The notes beneath the pieces are model-generated. The model worked only from the letters and a program-made list of their open reading frames with translations. It was not told the origin of the DNA and made no database searches. This document shows, piece by piece, positions 46,184-55,112 of a stretch of 64,000 nt of DNA (its first letter is position 1; each line of letters starts with the position of its first letter). The DNA comes from Chloroflexi bacterium HGW-Chloroflexi-10 (GTDB lineage: Bacteria > Chloroflexota > Anaerolineae > Anaerolineales > Anaerolineaceae). The position numbers were made by a program, and so were the translations under genes. The stretch lies in assembly GCA_002840755.1 (NCBI GenBank), contig PHBZ01000003.1, forward strand, positions 133,287 through 197,286, given 5' to 3'.

Positions 46184-47140
46184 ATGCGCCGTATTATATA
46201 TATTTTCCTGATGATTATTGTTTTTAGCGTTGCTTTGCCGGTGGCAGTACCAGCAACTGTCAATGCTCAATCAAGTTCTCCCACGGGTTTGATTGATACA
46301 GTGAATACTTTGCGAGCCAATAATGGGTTAACTGCTCTACAGGTGGATCAAGCTTTAATGGCTTCTGCTCAGCAGCATGCCGAATATATGGCTCAGACCA
46401 GTAATATTACCCATACCCGAGCAGATGGTTCCACACCCGCCACGCTTGGCTTTATTGAAAATATTGCCGGCGGAATTAACCTGACTGTGGATGTCGTTGT
46501 TTACTCCATGTGGACGGACGCTGATCATTGGGGGACAATGGTCAATTTTACCTACGGAAAAGTAGGTGCAGGAGTGGCCGTAAAAGATAACTGGGTCTAT
46601 TATGTCTTGCAGGTTCAGCGGATTGATACCGGACTGGCCGGGCAGCCCACCCCAAATCTACAAAACACTGCCGATCCAAACACGGTTGCACAGGTGATCA
46701 CAGCTACCCCGCAATTAGATGGCTCGATCTTTCATGAAGTGGGTGCCGGTCAATCTTTGTGGAGTATTGCCCTGGCATATGGGATTACCATTGCAGATAT
46801 CATTGCATGGAATAATTTGCAACCCACACCGAATATTTTTCCCGGAGAACGTCTTTTGGTGGTGCAACCACCAACGCCCACGCTTTCCCCGACAATTACT
46901 TTAACACCGATACCTGCTACACGGACAACTACACCGACGGCAACACCAAAGACGCCTACAGTCACAGCAACGATTACATTAACTCCCACTATCACACCAC
47001 GTCCACCATTTTCAATTCAAAAAATGGAAACAGGCAAAAGAAAAACAATTGGGATTGGCATAACCGCCATTTGCTCGCTAGGCTTGTTGTTTAGCTTATA
47101 CGTAGGCTTTATCCGAAAAGACAAACAACCGCGTTTGTAG
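46184..47140 (+). CDS. Secreted CAP (SCP/PR1) domain protein with LysM and C-terminal anchor
   Basis: 318 residues from ATG 46184: signal peptide (about 1-29), CAP domain (33-147, with NTLRANNGL and a HWGTMVN motif), LysM (183-228), a Thr/Pro-rich spacer (about 229-285) and one membrane helix before a basic tail (about 292-318). LysM binds glycan in the wall; bacterial CAP domains often act with proteases or lipids, function unclear. No ribosome site is present. An upstream in-frame start (46139) is possible but gives an odd N-terminus. Confidence 0.88.
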   Translation: MRRIIYIFLMIIVFSVALPVAVPATVNAQSSSPTGLIDTVNTLRANNGLTALQVDQALMASAQQHAEYMAQTSNITHTRADGSTPATLGFIENIAGGINLTVDVVVYSMWTDADHWGTMVNFTYGKVGAGVAVKDNWVYYVLQVQRIDTGLAGQPTPNLQNTADPNTVAQVITATPQLDGSIFHEVGAGQSLWSIALAYGITIADIIAWNNLQPTPNIFPGERLLVVQPPTPTLSPTITLTPIPATRTTTPTATPKTPTVTATITLTPTITPRPPFSIQKMETGKRKTIGIGITAICSLGLLFSLYVGFIRKDKQPRL

Positions 47141-47159
47141 CAATTTGTTGAAGGGTTGA

Positions 47160-47906
47160 TTAAATACTAAAGTCTTCACCTGCCCAAACTCCGTCGACTG
47201 GAACGTGGATTGGTTCCTTGCGTTTGCCATTGCCACCTTCTGTCAACATGGGATGAGAATGCAAGGTTGTTTTAACCTGGCTTTCCACTTTCTCCATTCG
47301 CAGCATTAACTCTTCCAGACTTTTGCCTATGGTGTCGGGAAGACGATCGTGGTGTAAATCCGGAGCAGTTTCCATATAGGGGGTGGAGCGTTTTACTGTT
47401 TGGCCGGGAACGCCTACCACAACGGAATCCATTGGTACGGCTCTGACAACAACCGCATTAGCCCCTACGCGGCTGCCCTGGCCGATTTGGATAGCGCCCA
47501 ATATTTTCGCGCCGGCACCGACCACAACATTATCTTCTATTGTAGGATGACGCTTGCCTTTTTCCAGGCTGACACCTCCCAAGGTGACGCCATGATATAA
47601 CGTGACATTATCACCGATTTCTGCCGTTTCACCGATTACTACACCCATACCGTGATCGATAAAGAAACCCCGGCCAATACTGGCACCCGGATGAATCTCA
47701 ATACCGGTCAGGAAGCGGCTGAACTGGGAAATTCCTCTGGCAATCAGATACAATTTTCTTTTCCAAAACCAATGGGCTACCCGATGGCTCCAAACAGCGT
47801 GCAGACCAGGGTACAGTAGAATTACTTCGAGAGAATTGCGCGCTGCAGGGTCCCGGTTTAATACGGCAAGTACATCATTTTTTAATACTTGAAACCAATT
47901 TTTCAT
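47160..47906 (-). CDS. cysE: Serine O-acetyltransferase
   Basis: 248 residues with the left-handed beta-helix of hexapeptide repeats (about 80-180) and the catalytic region [12 protein letters not shown] and YHGVTLGG. It makes O-acetylserine from serine and acetyl-CoA, the first step of cysteine synthesis. The helical N-terminal domain is short, as in the Bacillus-type enzyme, and about 60 residues trail the repeats. No cysK is adjacent. A structured leader of about 270 nt precedes it. Confidence 0.94.
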   Translation of the reverse strand: MKNWFQVLKNDVLAVLNRDPAARNSLEVILLYPGLHAVWSHRVAHWFWKRKLYLIARGISQFSRFLTGIEIHPGASIGRGFFIDHGMGVVIGETAEIGDNVTLYHGVTLGGVSLEKGKRHPTIEDNVVVGAGAKILGAIQIGQGSRVGANAVVVRAVPMDSVVVGVPGQTVKRSTPYMETAPDLHHDRLPDTIGKSLEELMLRMEKVESQVKTTLHSHPMLTEGGNGKRKEPIHVPVDGVWAGEDFSI

Positions 47907-48465
47907 TTTTACTCATTTCCTGACTTCGGAGTCCTTGCGGATAGAAACATTCTTTCACTCCGCTTATTTTATTTTTTCAAGAAATCCGGATCATAATTTA
48001 CGAATTCCCGGGTTTCCTTCTGGTTAAAAAATTACAGCCATCTAGTAAACAGAATAGCAGTCTGCTGCCTGATTACGCAACAATATCATTAATATTGCGC
48101 GGGGCTACTTTCCGCTGCCTGTAGATGGCTGTCCGATTTCTGTCGAATGTCTCAGGCGTTGGTTAGCTTTGACCCCGCCGTTGACACATACAATTTAAGA
48201 TCATAAAACTACTCCAAATTGATTTTCTTTGTCTAATTATAGGTTGTCTGCTTCTCTTGTCAAGATCAGTACCTGGAGATGTGAGGTTTGTATAATCTTT
48301 GTAATGATTTGGGAATTGCAGCTTTTTGTCTGTAAAAGGAAAATGAAGTATAGATAAAAAGCTTCGCGATCAGAATTTCGATTTTTCAAAAAAATTTCCC
48401 ATTAAATTGCAACTTTTATTGATTTCTTGCGTAGATAGTCGTAGATTATTTTTGAGGAGAGTAAT
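47907..48465. other. Long non-coding gap upstream of cysE and the LiaF-like operon
   Basis: 559 nt. The half next to cysE holds the candidate leader RNA described separately. In the other half, + strand TTGACA (48181-48186) with TAAAAC 17 nt later (48204-48209), an 11-nt palindrome (TCTTG-T-CAAGA, 48255-48265) and TATAAT at 48291-48296 may be promoter parts for the gene at 48466. No reading frame is convincing. Confidence 0.4.
48026..48178 (-). ncRNA. Candidate structured leader RNA of cysE
   Basis: Minus strand: an 11-bp perfect helix (48122-48132 with 48034-48044) encloses two small hairpins (around 48076-48099 and 48056-48066) and is followed by AA then TTTTTT (48031-48026), like an intrinsic terminator. 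A 6-bp helix (48173-48178 with 48099-48104) would cross it, so the two are mutually exclusive or form a pseudoknot, as in attenuators. Its end lies about 120 nt before cysE. I could not match it to T-box, SAM or cobalamin elements. Confidence 0.45.
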
Positions 48466-49266
48466 ATGAGTCGCAATCGAATGTTTTGGGGTATTGTGAT
48501 TATCGTCATGGGAATCATATTCCTGCTACAATCCATAGGCTTGATCCAGGTGAATGTTTGGAGCTTATTGGGGCCTTTTCTGATCATTTTACTTGGTGGA
48601 ACGTTGATTTACCGCACGATGTTTCCCAACCGGTCTTCCCTTGAGTTGAAATCGCTCAGTCTTCCTGTTGATGGTATCGAACATGTTTCTGTAGAAATAA
48701 AACATGGCGCTGGTAAATTGAAAATTCAAGCGGGTAAAGAGCCTGATACATTATTAAAAGGTGATTTTCGAGGTGGTGTAGAGCATACACTTAGTCAAAA
48801 TGGTACACGCGCTAGCCTGTCATTGCGTCCGCTTGTTGATACAGTGACCATGATTCCTTTTACTGGCCCAACAGAAGGATATGTCTGGAATGTGGATTTC
48901 AACCCAGGATTGCAATATGAGTTTGAATTAAAAACAGGCGCAGGAGAAAGCCAGATAAACTTTCTTGATTTGCCTGTTTCAAGGATCCGTTTGGAAACGG
49001 GAGCAAGTTCAACTTACATGACTGTGCCAGGTAAGGCTGGTTTTACGCGGGTGGATGTACATGCTGGCGCAGCTTCGGTTGAAATTAAAATTCCAGAAAG
49101 TGTTGCCGCGCGGATACGTATACAAAGCGGTTTAGCCAGCCATTCGGTGGATACTGCGCGTTTTCCCGAAGCAAATGGGTATTATTGTTCGCCGGATTAT
49201 GAATCGTCTGAAAATAAAGTTGAGATATTTATCGATGGCGGCGTGGGTTCATTTAAAATTTATTAA
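48466..49266 (+). CDS. LiaF-like envelope protein (two helices plus toastrack-like domain)
   Basis: 266 residues: two close helices (about 6-26 and 28-46, the DUF5668/LiaI kind), then a repetitive beta domain (about 60-266) resembling the toastrack/DUF4097 fold of putative adhesins and LiaF. Function is unknown; relatives sit in envelope-stress systems. GAGGAGAG lies six bases before the ATG. First of three genes in tight array (15-nt and 12-nt gaps). Confidence 0.85.
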   Translation: MSRNRMFWGIVIIVMGIIFLLQSIGLIQVNVWSLLGPFLIILLGGTLIYRTMFPNRSSLELKSLSLPVDGIEHVSVEIKHGAGKLKIQAGKEPDTLLKGDFRGGVEHTLSQNGTRASLSLRPLVDTVTMIPFTGPTEGYVWNVDFNPGLQYEFELKTGAGESQINFLDLPVSRIRLETGASSTYMTVPGKAGFTRVDVHAGAASVEIKIPESVAARIRIQSGLASHSVDTARFPEANGYYCSPDYESSENKVEIFIDGGVGSFKIY

Positions 49267-49281
49267 TGCAAGGAGAAAACA

Positions 49282-49926
49282 ATGTTTAAATCTTCTAATT
49301 GGCGTTTGATATTGGGTGGATTGCTGGTAGTTGTCGGCATCCTGGCTTTGCTGGATACCCTGACGGTGTTTCCATTCACTGGGATCTTATGGGGATTGAT
49401 TTTCGCCAGTGCTGGCGCTGGTTTCCTAGTTTATATGATGGGTGAACGTTCAGCCTGGTGGGCAGTCATTCTAGGTGTGATTTTATTAGGATTAGGAACG
49501 ATTATCGGGCTTACCAGTTTGTTTCCAGGATGGGGTGACCGGATTAGCGGCCCGATTTTCCTGGGTGGTATCTCTTTAGCTTTCTGGTTGGTTTACGTGA
49601 GGAACCGCAATTTCTGGTGGGCAATAATCCCTGGTGGTGTGATGGGTTCGTTAGCTGTAACCGCGTTTATGGATGAATTTACCCGATTTGATGGTGGTTT
49701 TTTCTTCCTGTTTGGTTTGGCATTAACCTTTGCATTAATTGCGCTACTGCCGGGTTTACCGGGAAATCGTCAATGGCCATGGATTCCTGCATCGATTTTA
49801 TTTGTCATCAGCGTACTGGCTTTATTCTCCAGTCTGAATTGGATGAGTTTCTTCTGGGCATTCCTTTTGATAGGCGCCGGCGCATTTTTATTATTGCGTT
49901 CTGTTTTTCAACGCAAAGTTTCCTGA
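49282..49926 (+). CDS. Six-helix membrane protein of the LiaF-like cluster
   Basis: 214 residues, almost all hydrophobic, with about six membrane helices and Trp-rich connectors. It begins with a pair of helices like its neighbours (WRLILGGLLVVVGILALL). I recognise no named family. AAGGAGAAAA precedes the ATG, and the product is probably a partner of the flanking toastrack proteins. Confidence 0.82.
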   Translation: MFKSSNWRLILGGLLVVVGILALLDTLTVFPFTGILWGLIFASAGAGFLVYMMGERSAWWAVILGVILLGLGTIIGLTSLFPGWGDRISGPIFLGGISLAFWLVYVRNRNFWWAIIPGGVMGSLAVTAFMDEFTRFDGGFFFLFGLALTFALIALLPGLPGNRQWPWIPASILFVISVLALFSSLNWMSFFWAFLLIGAGAFLLLRSVFQRKVS

Positions 49927-49938
49927 GTGAGGCAAAAT

Positions 49939-51015
49939 ATGACTGAACAAAATTCAACTAATTACCGGCACGATCGTCATCGCAGTATTTTCTTCCCTAT
50001 TTTATTGATTATGCTGGGTGTGTTTTTTCTACTTTCGAATATGAATATGATTCCGGGTGATGCCTGGAGTCTGGTGGTACGCTTTTGGCCGGTGGTATTT
50101 TTGATTGGCGCCATTGAAGATTTGATTAATTTCAAATGGGTTGGCGCCGTATTCAATACCGGTATCGGTGTGGTTCTTTTGCTGGCAAATCTGGGTTATT
50201 TTCCCTGGACTGCCTGGCAAATGATTTTTCGCCTCTGGCCATTACTGATCATTGCCTGGGGTTTGGATATTGCATTTCGAGGGCAATCGATCGTTGGCTC
50301 ATTAATTGGTATAAGCATTTCAGTTGTGATTGTGGGCGGATTGGTCTGGTTTGCCTTGCAGGGTCCACTTACTGGTGTAGGTGAAACAACAAAACTGACT
50401 TACGCTATAGATGGCGTTCGTGAAGGTCATTTATATTTTCAGCCATCGGTTGGAAAGTTATCTATTGAATCATTCCAGTCGAAGACTGAATTGGTCAGAG
50501 GTGAAGTAACTCTGGCGGAAGAGGAAAATTTTGAAGAGAAATTTGACGTCCGCAATGGCAGCGCGGAATTATCCCTGAGCAGCCGTGGTATCGTGGTTCT
50601 CCCATCCCGTCAAATAGATAACGGATTTCCATGGAACCTGGAAATTAATGATCAGGTTCCTTTTACCATGGAAGTGGAACAGGGAGTAGGTAAGCAAGAG
50701 TTGGAACTGAATGGGCTTAATATTTCTGATCTCAATATCACCCTGGGCGTTGGCAGCGTGGAAGTGACACTGCCTGTTGAGGAATTTTTTGAAGGGCAGA
50801 TTGAATGTGCTGTAGGTGAGATCATTGTGCGTATTCCTGAAAACCTGGCTGTAAAAATTGAACTGGATACTGCCATTTCATCATTATCGCTTTCATCCGG
50901 ATTATCCAAGGATGGTGATTGGGTTTACTCACCGGCCGGGCTGAAAAGTAAGAATCCGAGTGTTTTGAAGATCAGTAATCCCATCGGACAGGTGCGCATT
51001 GTTTTGGAAAAATAA
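49939..51015 (+). CDS. LiaF-like envelope protein (four helices plus toastrack-like domain)
   Basis: 358 residues from ATG 49939 (GTGAGG 6 nt upstream; a GTG at 49927 is in frame but overlaps that site). Four helices in two DUF5668-like pairs (about 22-135) are followed by a beta domain (about 150-358) similar to that of 48466-49266. The N-terminus is a polar tail. A strong terminator ends the three-gene unit. Confidence 0.85.
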   Translation: MTEQNSTNYRHDRHRSIFFPILLIMLGVFFLLSNMNMIPGDAWSLVVRFWPVVFLIGAIEDLINFKWVGAVFNTGIGVVLLLANLGYFPWTAWQMIFRLWPLLIIAWGLDIAFRGQSIVGSLIGISISVVIVGGLVWFALQGPLTGVGETTKLTYAIDGVREGHLYFQPSVGKLSIESFQSKTELVRGEVTLAEEENFEEKFDVRNGSAELSLSSRGIVVLPSRQIDNGFPWNLEINDQVPFTMEVEQGVGKQELELNGLNISDLNITLGVGSVEVTLPVEEFFEGQIECAVGEIIVRIPENLAVKIELDTAISSLSLSSGLSKDGDWVYSPAGLKSKNPSVLKISNPIGQVRIVLEK

Positions 51016-51054
51016 TTTCCACACCATGCAGCGACACGCAGAATAATAATTCTG

Positions 51055-51089
51055 AAAACAGTTTGTTGAAAAAGACAAACTGTTTTTTT
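51055..51089 (+). terminator. Terminator of the LiaF-like operon
   Basis: A 12-bp perfect stem (51055-51066 with 51075-51086) with an 8-nt loop, running into seven T. Confidence 0.92.
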
Positions 51090-51157
51090 GGTTTTGGGAA
51101 CTTTTATGGTTTTTTCTTCGTCTTGAATATAAATAATAAAAAAACTTGGAGGTTTTT

Positions 51158-51874
51158 ATGAATAAGAAGGTAAGTTTCGTAATTGTAATGGTTGTATTGT
51201 CAGGCCTTTTGTTAAGTGCCTGTGGAGTGAAAAGCCCAACCACAGATTTTACCCGCCAGATTAATGTATCTGGAAAAGGTGAAGTGTACTTAATTCCTGA
51301 TATTGCTTATGTCAATATTGGTGTGCGAAGTGAAGAATTGGATGTGGCAACAGCCTTGAGTGAGAATAATACACAAGCCAAAGCTATTGCAACAGTATTA
51401 AGCGATTTGGGCGTTGACCCGAAAGATATTCAAACGACAGCATTCAATGTTTACCCGTTCCAGAATTACGGACCGGATGGCATGCCCAGTGACACCAAGT
51501 ATGTTGTTGAAAATACAGTTTATGTGAAAGTTCGTGAACTGGATAAATTGGGCGAATTGTTGGACGCGGTTGTACGCAAAGGCGCCAATACCATCAATGG
51601 TATCCAATTTGATGTACAGGATCGCGCACAGGCTGAATCCGATGCCCGTCGTCTTGCCGTTCAGGATGCTACCAATAAAGCAACCGAACTGGCTGATGTG
51701 GCAGGTGTCCAATTGGGTGATATTCTGAGCATCAATGTTTATTCTTCGGGCACTCCGATCCCGATGTATGATGCCAAAGGCGGCGGGTACAATGCAGATA
51801 TGTCCGCTGCTCCCATTGCTTCCGGTCAACTGGTCATCACTGCTGATGCCAACATGACCTATCAATTGAAATAG
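51158..51874 (+). CDS. SIMPL-domain (DUF541) lipoprotein
   Basis: 238 residues from ATG 51158 with GGAGG five bases upstream. A lipoprotein signal ends in LSAC (C22). The rest is one SIMPL/YggE domain (ISVSGKGEVYLIPD-type opening, written here from about residue 36, and the terminal VTADANMTYQL). YggE relatives lower oxidative damage or attach to the outer surface; the exact role is unknown. It has terminators on both sides. Confidence 0.93.
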   Translation: MNKKVSFVIVMVVLSGLLLSACGVKSPTTDFTRQINVSGKGEVYLIPDIAYVNIGVRSEELDVATALSENNTQAKAIATVLSDLGVDPKDIQTTAFNVYPFQNYGPDGMPSDTKYVVENTVYVKVRELDKLGELLDAVVRKGANTINGIQFDVQDRAQAESDARRLAVQDATNKATELADVAGVQLGDILSINVYSSGTPIPMYDAKGGGYNADMSAAPIASGQLVITADANMTYQLK

Positions 51875-51890
51875 TCTGTCTCCCCTTAGT

Positions 51891-51922
51891 AAATGCCGGC
51901 CTTAGTGCCGGCATTTTATTTT
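51891..51922. terminator. Terminator between the SIMPL and cdsA genes
   Basis: A 10-bp perfect stem (51891-51900 with 51907-51916), 6-nt loop, then TATTTTT on the + strand. It lies between converging genes. Confidence 0.9.
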
Positions 51923-52749
51923 TAAAGAAAAAACCAGGTGATCAAATAATAACTGATACAAGCGGCCCAGAGCCAGGAATCGATGCGATCCATGAAGCCT
52001 CCGTGACCTGGTAAAAGATTGCTAGAGTCTTTGATGTTGAATTGGCGTTTGAGCATGCTTTCTCCAAGATCGCCGAGTGGGGTAATCACTGCCAGTACAG
52101 CTCCCAACAATAATCCGTTGATCATGGTGATTTCAGGAGCCTGTAAATGCCAGATCATCCCTAATAATGCACCACCGATCAGACCAAACAGGATACCTCC
52201 AAGATATCCCTCCCAGGTTTTTTTAGGGCTGACTCGAGGAGCCATTTTGTTTTTTCCAAAGCGACTGCCGATTGAGTAAGCACCAGCATCTACTATGCCG
52301 ACCGTAGGAATTGCCAGCATGATCCACCATAGACCATTAGGCAAATCTCTTAAGGAAATCAAGTAACTACCAAGCCAACCGAGGTAGAGAATTCCTCCCA
52401 GGGTTATACCAAAATCCACTGACGAGGTATTTCGACCCAATTCGTAACTGATGGTGTGGAAAGCCATGGCTATCAGCACAGCAATGGATAAGATAAGATC
52501 ACTTCCATCAAAGCCGTACAGGTGTCTGGTTAGAGCCAGGACGATGATAGCAGAAAACAAAACGGGCGCATTCGGTGAATAACCCGCTTGTTGATATATA
52601 TGCCAGTATTCCCAACCAGCAATCGCTAAAATAATGATGATGAAAAATACAAAAAACCAAGTGCCTAACCAGATAAACAACACACCGACTGGAATAATGA
52701 CGGCAGTGGTCAGCAGTCTTTGTGTGAGTGATATATTTCGTTCACTCAT
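51922..52749 (-). CDS. cdsA: Phosphatidate cytidylyltransferase
   Basis: 275 residues from ATG 52749, which overlaps the uppS stop by 8 nt. About eight membrane helices and the C-terminal signature SPKKTWEGYLGG ... GDLGESMLKR ... LPGHGGFMDRIDS. It makes CDP-diacylglycerol for phospholipid synthesis in the inner membrane. An upstream in-frame start (52788) lies within uppS and is less likely. Confidence 0.96.
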   Translation of the reverse strand: MSERNISLTQRLLTTAVIIPVGVLFIWLGTWFFVFFIIIILAIAGWEYWHIYQQAGYSPNAPVLFSAIIVLALTRHLYGFDGSDLILSIAVLIAMAFHTISYELGRNTSSVDFGITLGGILYLGWLGSYLISLRDLPNGLWWIMLAIPTVGIVDAGAYSIGSRFGKNKMAPRVSPKKTWEGYLGGILFGLIGGALLGMIWHLQAPEITMINGLLLGAVLAVITPLGDLGESMLKRQFNIKDSSNLLPGHGGFMDRIDSWLWAACISYYLITWFFL

Positions 52750-53476
52750 TGCAATTTGATAACCGACCGTAACGGCGGTCACGTTCACTGAATGAGATTA
52801 TAGCCTTGAGTAATTCTTCACGGTCGAAATCCGGCCAAAGTGTATTGGTTACATACCATTCAGCATAAGAAGCCTGCCAGATCAGGAAATTACTGATGCG
52901 CATTTCACCAGAGGTGCGGATGACCATATCCGGATCGGGGAGACCTGCGGTGAAAAGGTAATTACTGACCATATCATCATTAATATCCTTAGGCTGGACG
53001 CCATCTTCTATCATTTTTCGGATGGCACATACGATCTCATCTCGGCCGCCATAATTCCATGCGATACAAAGGGTCAATCTGTCATTGTCTTTGGTTATTT
53101 CAACGGATCTGAGTACTTTTTCGCGAAGTTGAGGATTTAATTGTTCCAGCCTGCCTATATGCCTTAATTGAACGCCTTCCTGTTTTAATTCATGAATTTC
53201 TTTATCAATAACTTCTTCAAGAATATGCATCAGGCCTTCTACTTCTTCTGTTGGTCTGCCCCAATTCTCGGTAGAAAAAGCGTAAATGGTCAGGAATTTG
53301 ACACCAAATTCAACACAGGCGCGAATGACCCGTCTTAAATTTTCGGTGCCTGCGCGGTGGCCAGCTAACCTTGGGAGTCCTCTTTTTTTTGCCCACCGGC
53401 CATTACCATCCATGATAATAGCTATGTGGTTTGGTACATTTTTGGGAATAGTTACTGAAATCGTTTTAGCCATCAT
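52742..53476 (-). CDS. uppS: Isoprenyl (undecaprenyl) diphosphate synthase
   Basis: 244 residues with IIMDGNGRWAKKRG (near 20), FSTENWGRP and the C-terminal EWYVTNTLWPDF. The cis-prenyltransferase builds the C55 lipid carrier for wall synthesis. The start is one of two tandem ATGs (53476 or 53473). It lies 8 nt after frr and overlaps cdsA. Confidence 0.97.
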   Translation of the reverse strand: MMAKTISVTIPKNVPNHIAIIMDGNGRWAKKRGLPRLAGHRAGTENLRRVIRACVEFGVKFLTIYAFSTENWGRPTEEVEGLMHILEEVIDKEIHELKQEGVQLRHIGRLEQLNPQLREKVLRSVEITKDNDRLTLCIAWNYGGRDEIVCAIRKMIEDGVQPKDINDDMVSNYLFTAGLPDPDMVIRTSGEMRISNFLIWQASYAEWYVTNTLWPDFDREELLKAIISFSERDRRYGRLSNCNE

Positions 53477-53484
53477 CAAGATTT

Positions 53485-54042
53485 TTAAACTTCCATAATT
53501 TCTGCGGTTTTTCTTTCACCGACTTTGTCTATGTCTGAGGTAAAGCGTTCAATTGTTTTTTGAAGTTCTTCTTCCGCACGTTTTAGTTCATCTTCTGTAA
53601 TCATTTTCTCTTTTTCAAATTCACGCAGATCTTTAATGATATCACGACGAACGTTGCGGCAGGCAATTCGGGCTTCTTCCAAACGGCTATGAGTCAATTT
53701 GACTAAATCACGGCGGCGCTCTTCGGTTAATGGCGGCAAATTTAAGCGAATAACTTTACCATCATTGTTGGGAGTTAATCCCAAATCGGATGCAATGATG
53801 GAGCGTTCAATGATTCTGATTGTGGAGGCATCAAATGGTCGAATCATTAATTGACGTGGTTCCGGAACGCTTATCGTGGCCAACTGATTGAGCGATGTGG
53901 GAACACCGTAATATTCCACTTCCAATCTTTCAACTAAAGCCGGGTTAGCACGGCCAGTACGGATTCCTGAGAGATCTTCTTCCAGGCTATTAATCGCACC
54001 TTTCATGCGTGATTCAGCGTCTTTGATTGTCTCTTTTATCAC
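53485..54042 (-). CDS. frr: Ribosome recycling factor
   Basis: 185 residues from GTG 54042; AAGGAGG is 5 nt upstream, and the protein then has the standard family length and begins with IKETIKDAESRMKGAI. A longer reading from 54096 adds 18 non-conserved residues. It splits post-termination ribosomes with EF-G. GIRTGRANPALVE and the RKAEIMEV-like end are family hallmarks. Confidence 0.97.
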   Translation of the reverse strand: MIKETIKDAESRMKGAINSLEEDLSGIRTGRANPALVERLEVEYYGVPTSLNQLATISVPEPRQLMIRPFDASTIRIIERSIIASDLGLTPNNDGKVIRLNLPPLTEERRRDLVKLTHSRLEEARIACRNVRRDIIKDLREFEKEKMITEDELKRAEEELQKTIERFTSDIDKVGERKTAEIMEV

Positions 54043-54235
54043 GTGATCCTCCTTATTGAAAGAAAAATAACAATTATAAAAAATTTTTGCAACCACATCA
54101 TTTTAACAGATTTCATCAATCGGATGTGTATTCCAGGGCTATGAATTTCTAAAGCATACCTTATTATGGAGAAATTTTCCATAAATTCCAAAAAAGAAAA
54201 CAGTTATTATTACCTGTTTCAAAAAAATTGGGGGA

Positions 54236-54278
54236 TTGACAAGAATTGAATATATGTTCTATAATAGAACATATATTC
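54236..54278 (+). promoter_or_regulatory. Promoter with overlapping 31-nt palindromic operator
   Basis: TTGACA (54236-54241), 18-nt spacer, TATAAT (54260-54265). Perfect 15-nt arms GAATATATGTTCTAT (54248-54262) and ATAGAACATATATTC (54264-54278) flank a single A and cover the -10 and the likely start point, so a dimeric repressor would block the polymerase. Each arm holds a GAA-N6-TTC block close to the GAAC-N4-GTTC box of Gram-positive-type LexA, one base off in each case. Confidence 0.75.
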
Positions 54279-54290
54279 TGGAGGTGTTAA

Positions 54291-55097
54291 ATGTCAGAAA
54301 TTAGTTATCCACATATTCGTACACAGACCAATCTAAAGAAAAAAACAGATCAAAAACACATCCAAACCAATTCTTCTGATTTTGATCTTGAAGATATGCT
54401 GCATCGATTTCAACATGCGCCTGACCAAACTGCTTTCCTGGGTATGGTAGGCGAAGATTTTCCAGTCATGTTTGATTTAAAGGATCCACGAACACAGTCC
54501 ATTCTCACCGTAAGTGATCATTTACCTTCCTTAAGACGGTTGATGCTGGTTATGGTTCAGAGCATTGCGGCGTATACTACTCCGGAAAATTTTCAATATG
54601 TGGTGATTTCAGACTATCCCGAAAAGTGGATGCAGACCATAGAGAAATTTGATTCGAATTACGAGTATTGCGCCGGAGTTTCCGGTGGATATGAAAACAG
54701 TGCAGAAGATTGGATCCTTTATTTGGCCAGTAAAACAGAAAGCCGATTGAATGGAAGGCAGAATAGTGCATCGGTTATTCTTTTTGTAGATGACCTGAAC
54801 CAATTAGAAAAAATGGATATGCAGGTACGTTTAAATTACGACTGGATGTTACGTCATAGCTCCAAGGTAAATATTTGGATGGTAGCCGGAACAGATGCTC
54901 AGCAAGTACACCAGGCCAGGCAAAATGTAAACCGGTTTCGAACCCGGATATTTGGCCAGATGGATCATAAGCTAGCACCGAGTTTTAAAGACATTATCCC
55001 TGTATCCATTCTTGAGACATTAGAACCCAACCGAAATTTTTCTACCAAAATTGGATCAGATTGGATTCGCTTTTGGGCACCAAAGTTGCAAGGTTAA
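54291..55097 (+). CDS. Unknown protein resembling an FtsK/HerA ATPase core without P-loop
   Basis: 268 residues, soluble. The order of elements matches an FtsK/EssC-type motor core: a DLKDP strand (62-66), a segment where Walker A should be (SILTVSDHLPS, 70-80) that lacks GxxGxGK, a helix with PENFQYVVISDYPEKW (98-113), a Walker-B-like strand SVILFVDD (161-168) and then NIWMVAGTDAQQV with an N-x-F-R-T-R-I close (about 194-220). The first 40 residues are polar. If the reading is right it is a non-hydrolysing pseudo-ATPase. GGAGG precedes the ATG; the next gene starts 15 nt after its stop. The fold assignment is by eye. Confidence 0.72.
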   Translation: MSEISYPHIRTQTNLKKKTDQKHIQTNSSDFDLEDMLHRFQHAPDQTAFLGMVGEDFPVMFDLKDPRTQSILTVSDHLPSLRRLMLVMVQSIAAYTTPENFQYVVISDYPEKWMQTIEKFDSNYEYCAGVSGGYENSAEDWILYLASKTESRLNGRQNSASVILFVDDLNQLEKMDMQVRLNYDWMLRHSSKVNIWMVAGTDAQQVHQARQNVNRFRTRIFGQMDHKLAPSFKDIIPVSILETLEPNRNFSTKIGSDWIRFWAPKLQG

Positions 55098-55112
55098 TGA
55101 TTGGAGGCATGC

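Noticed and set aside
48026..48178. T-box riboswitch upstream of cysE
   Set aside because: The gene is a common T-box target, but the antiterminator element with UGGN and a specifier stem could not be found, so only an unnamed structured leader is reported.
51398..51865. Open frame of 155 codons on the minus strand
   Set aside because: It lies opposite the SIMPL lipoprotein gene, which has the signal, lipobox and ribosome site; the antisense frame has none.
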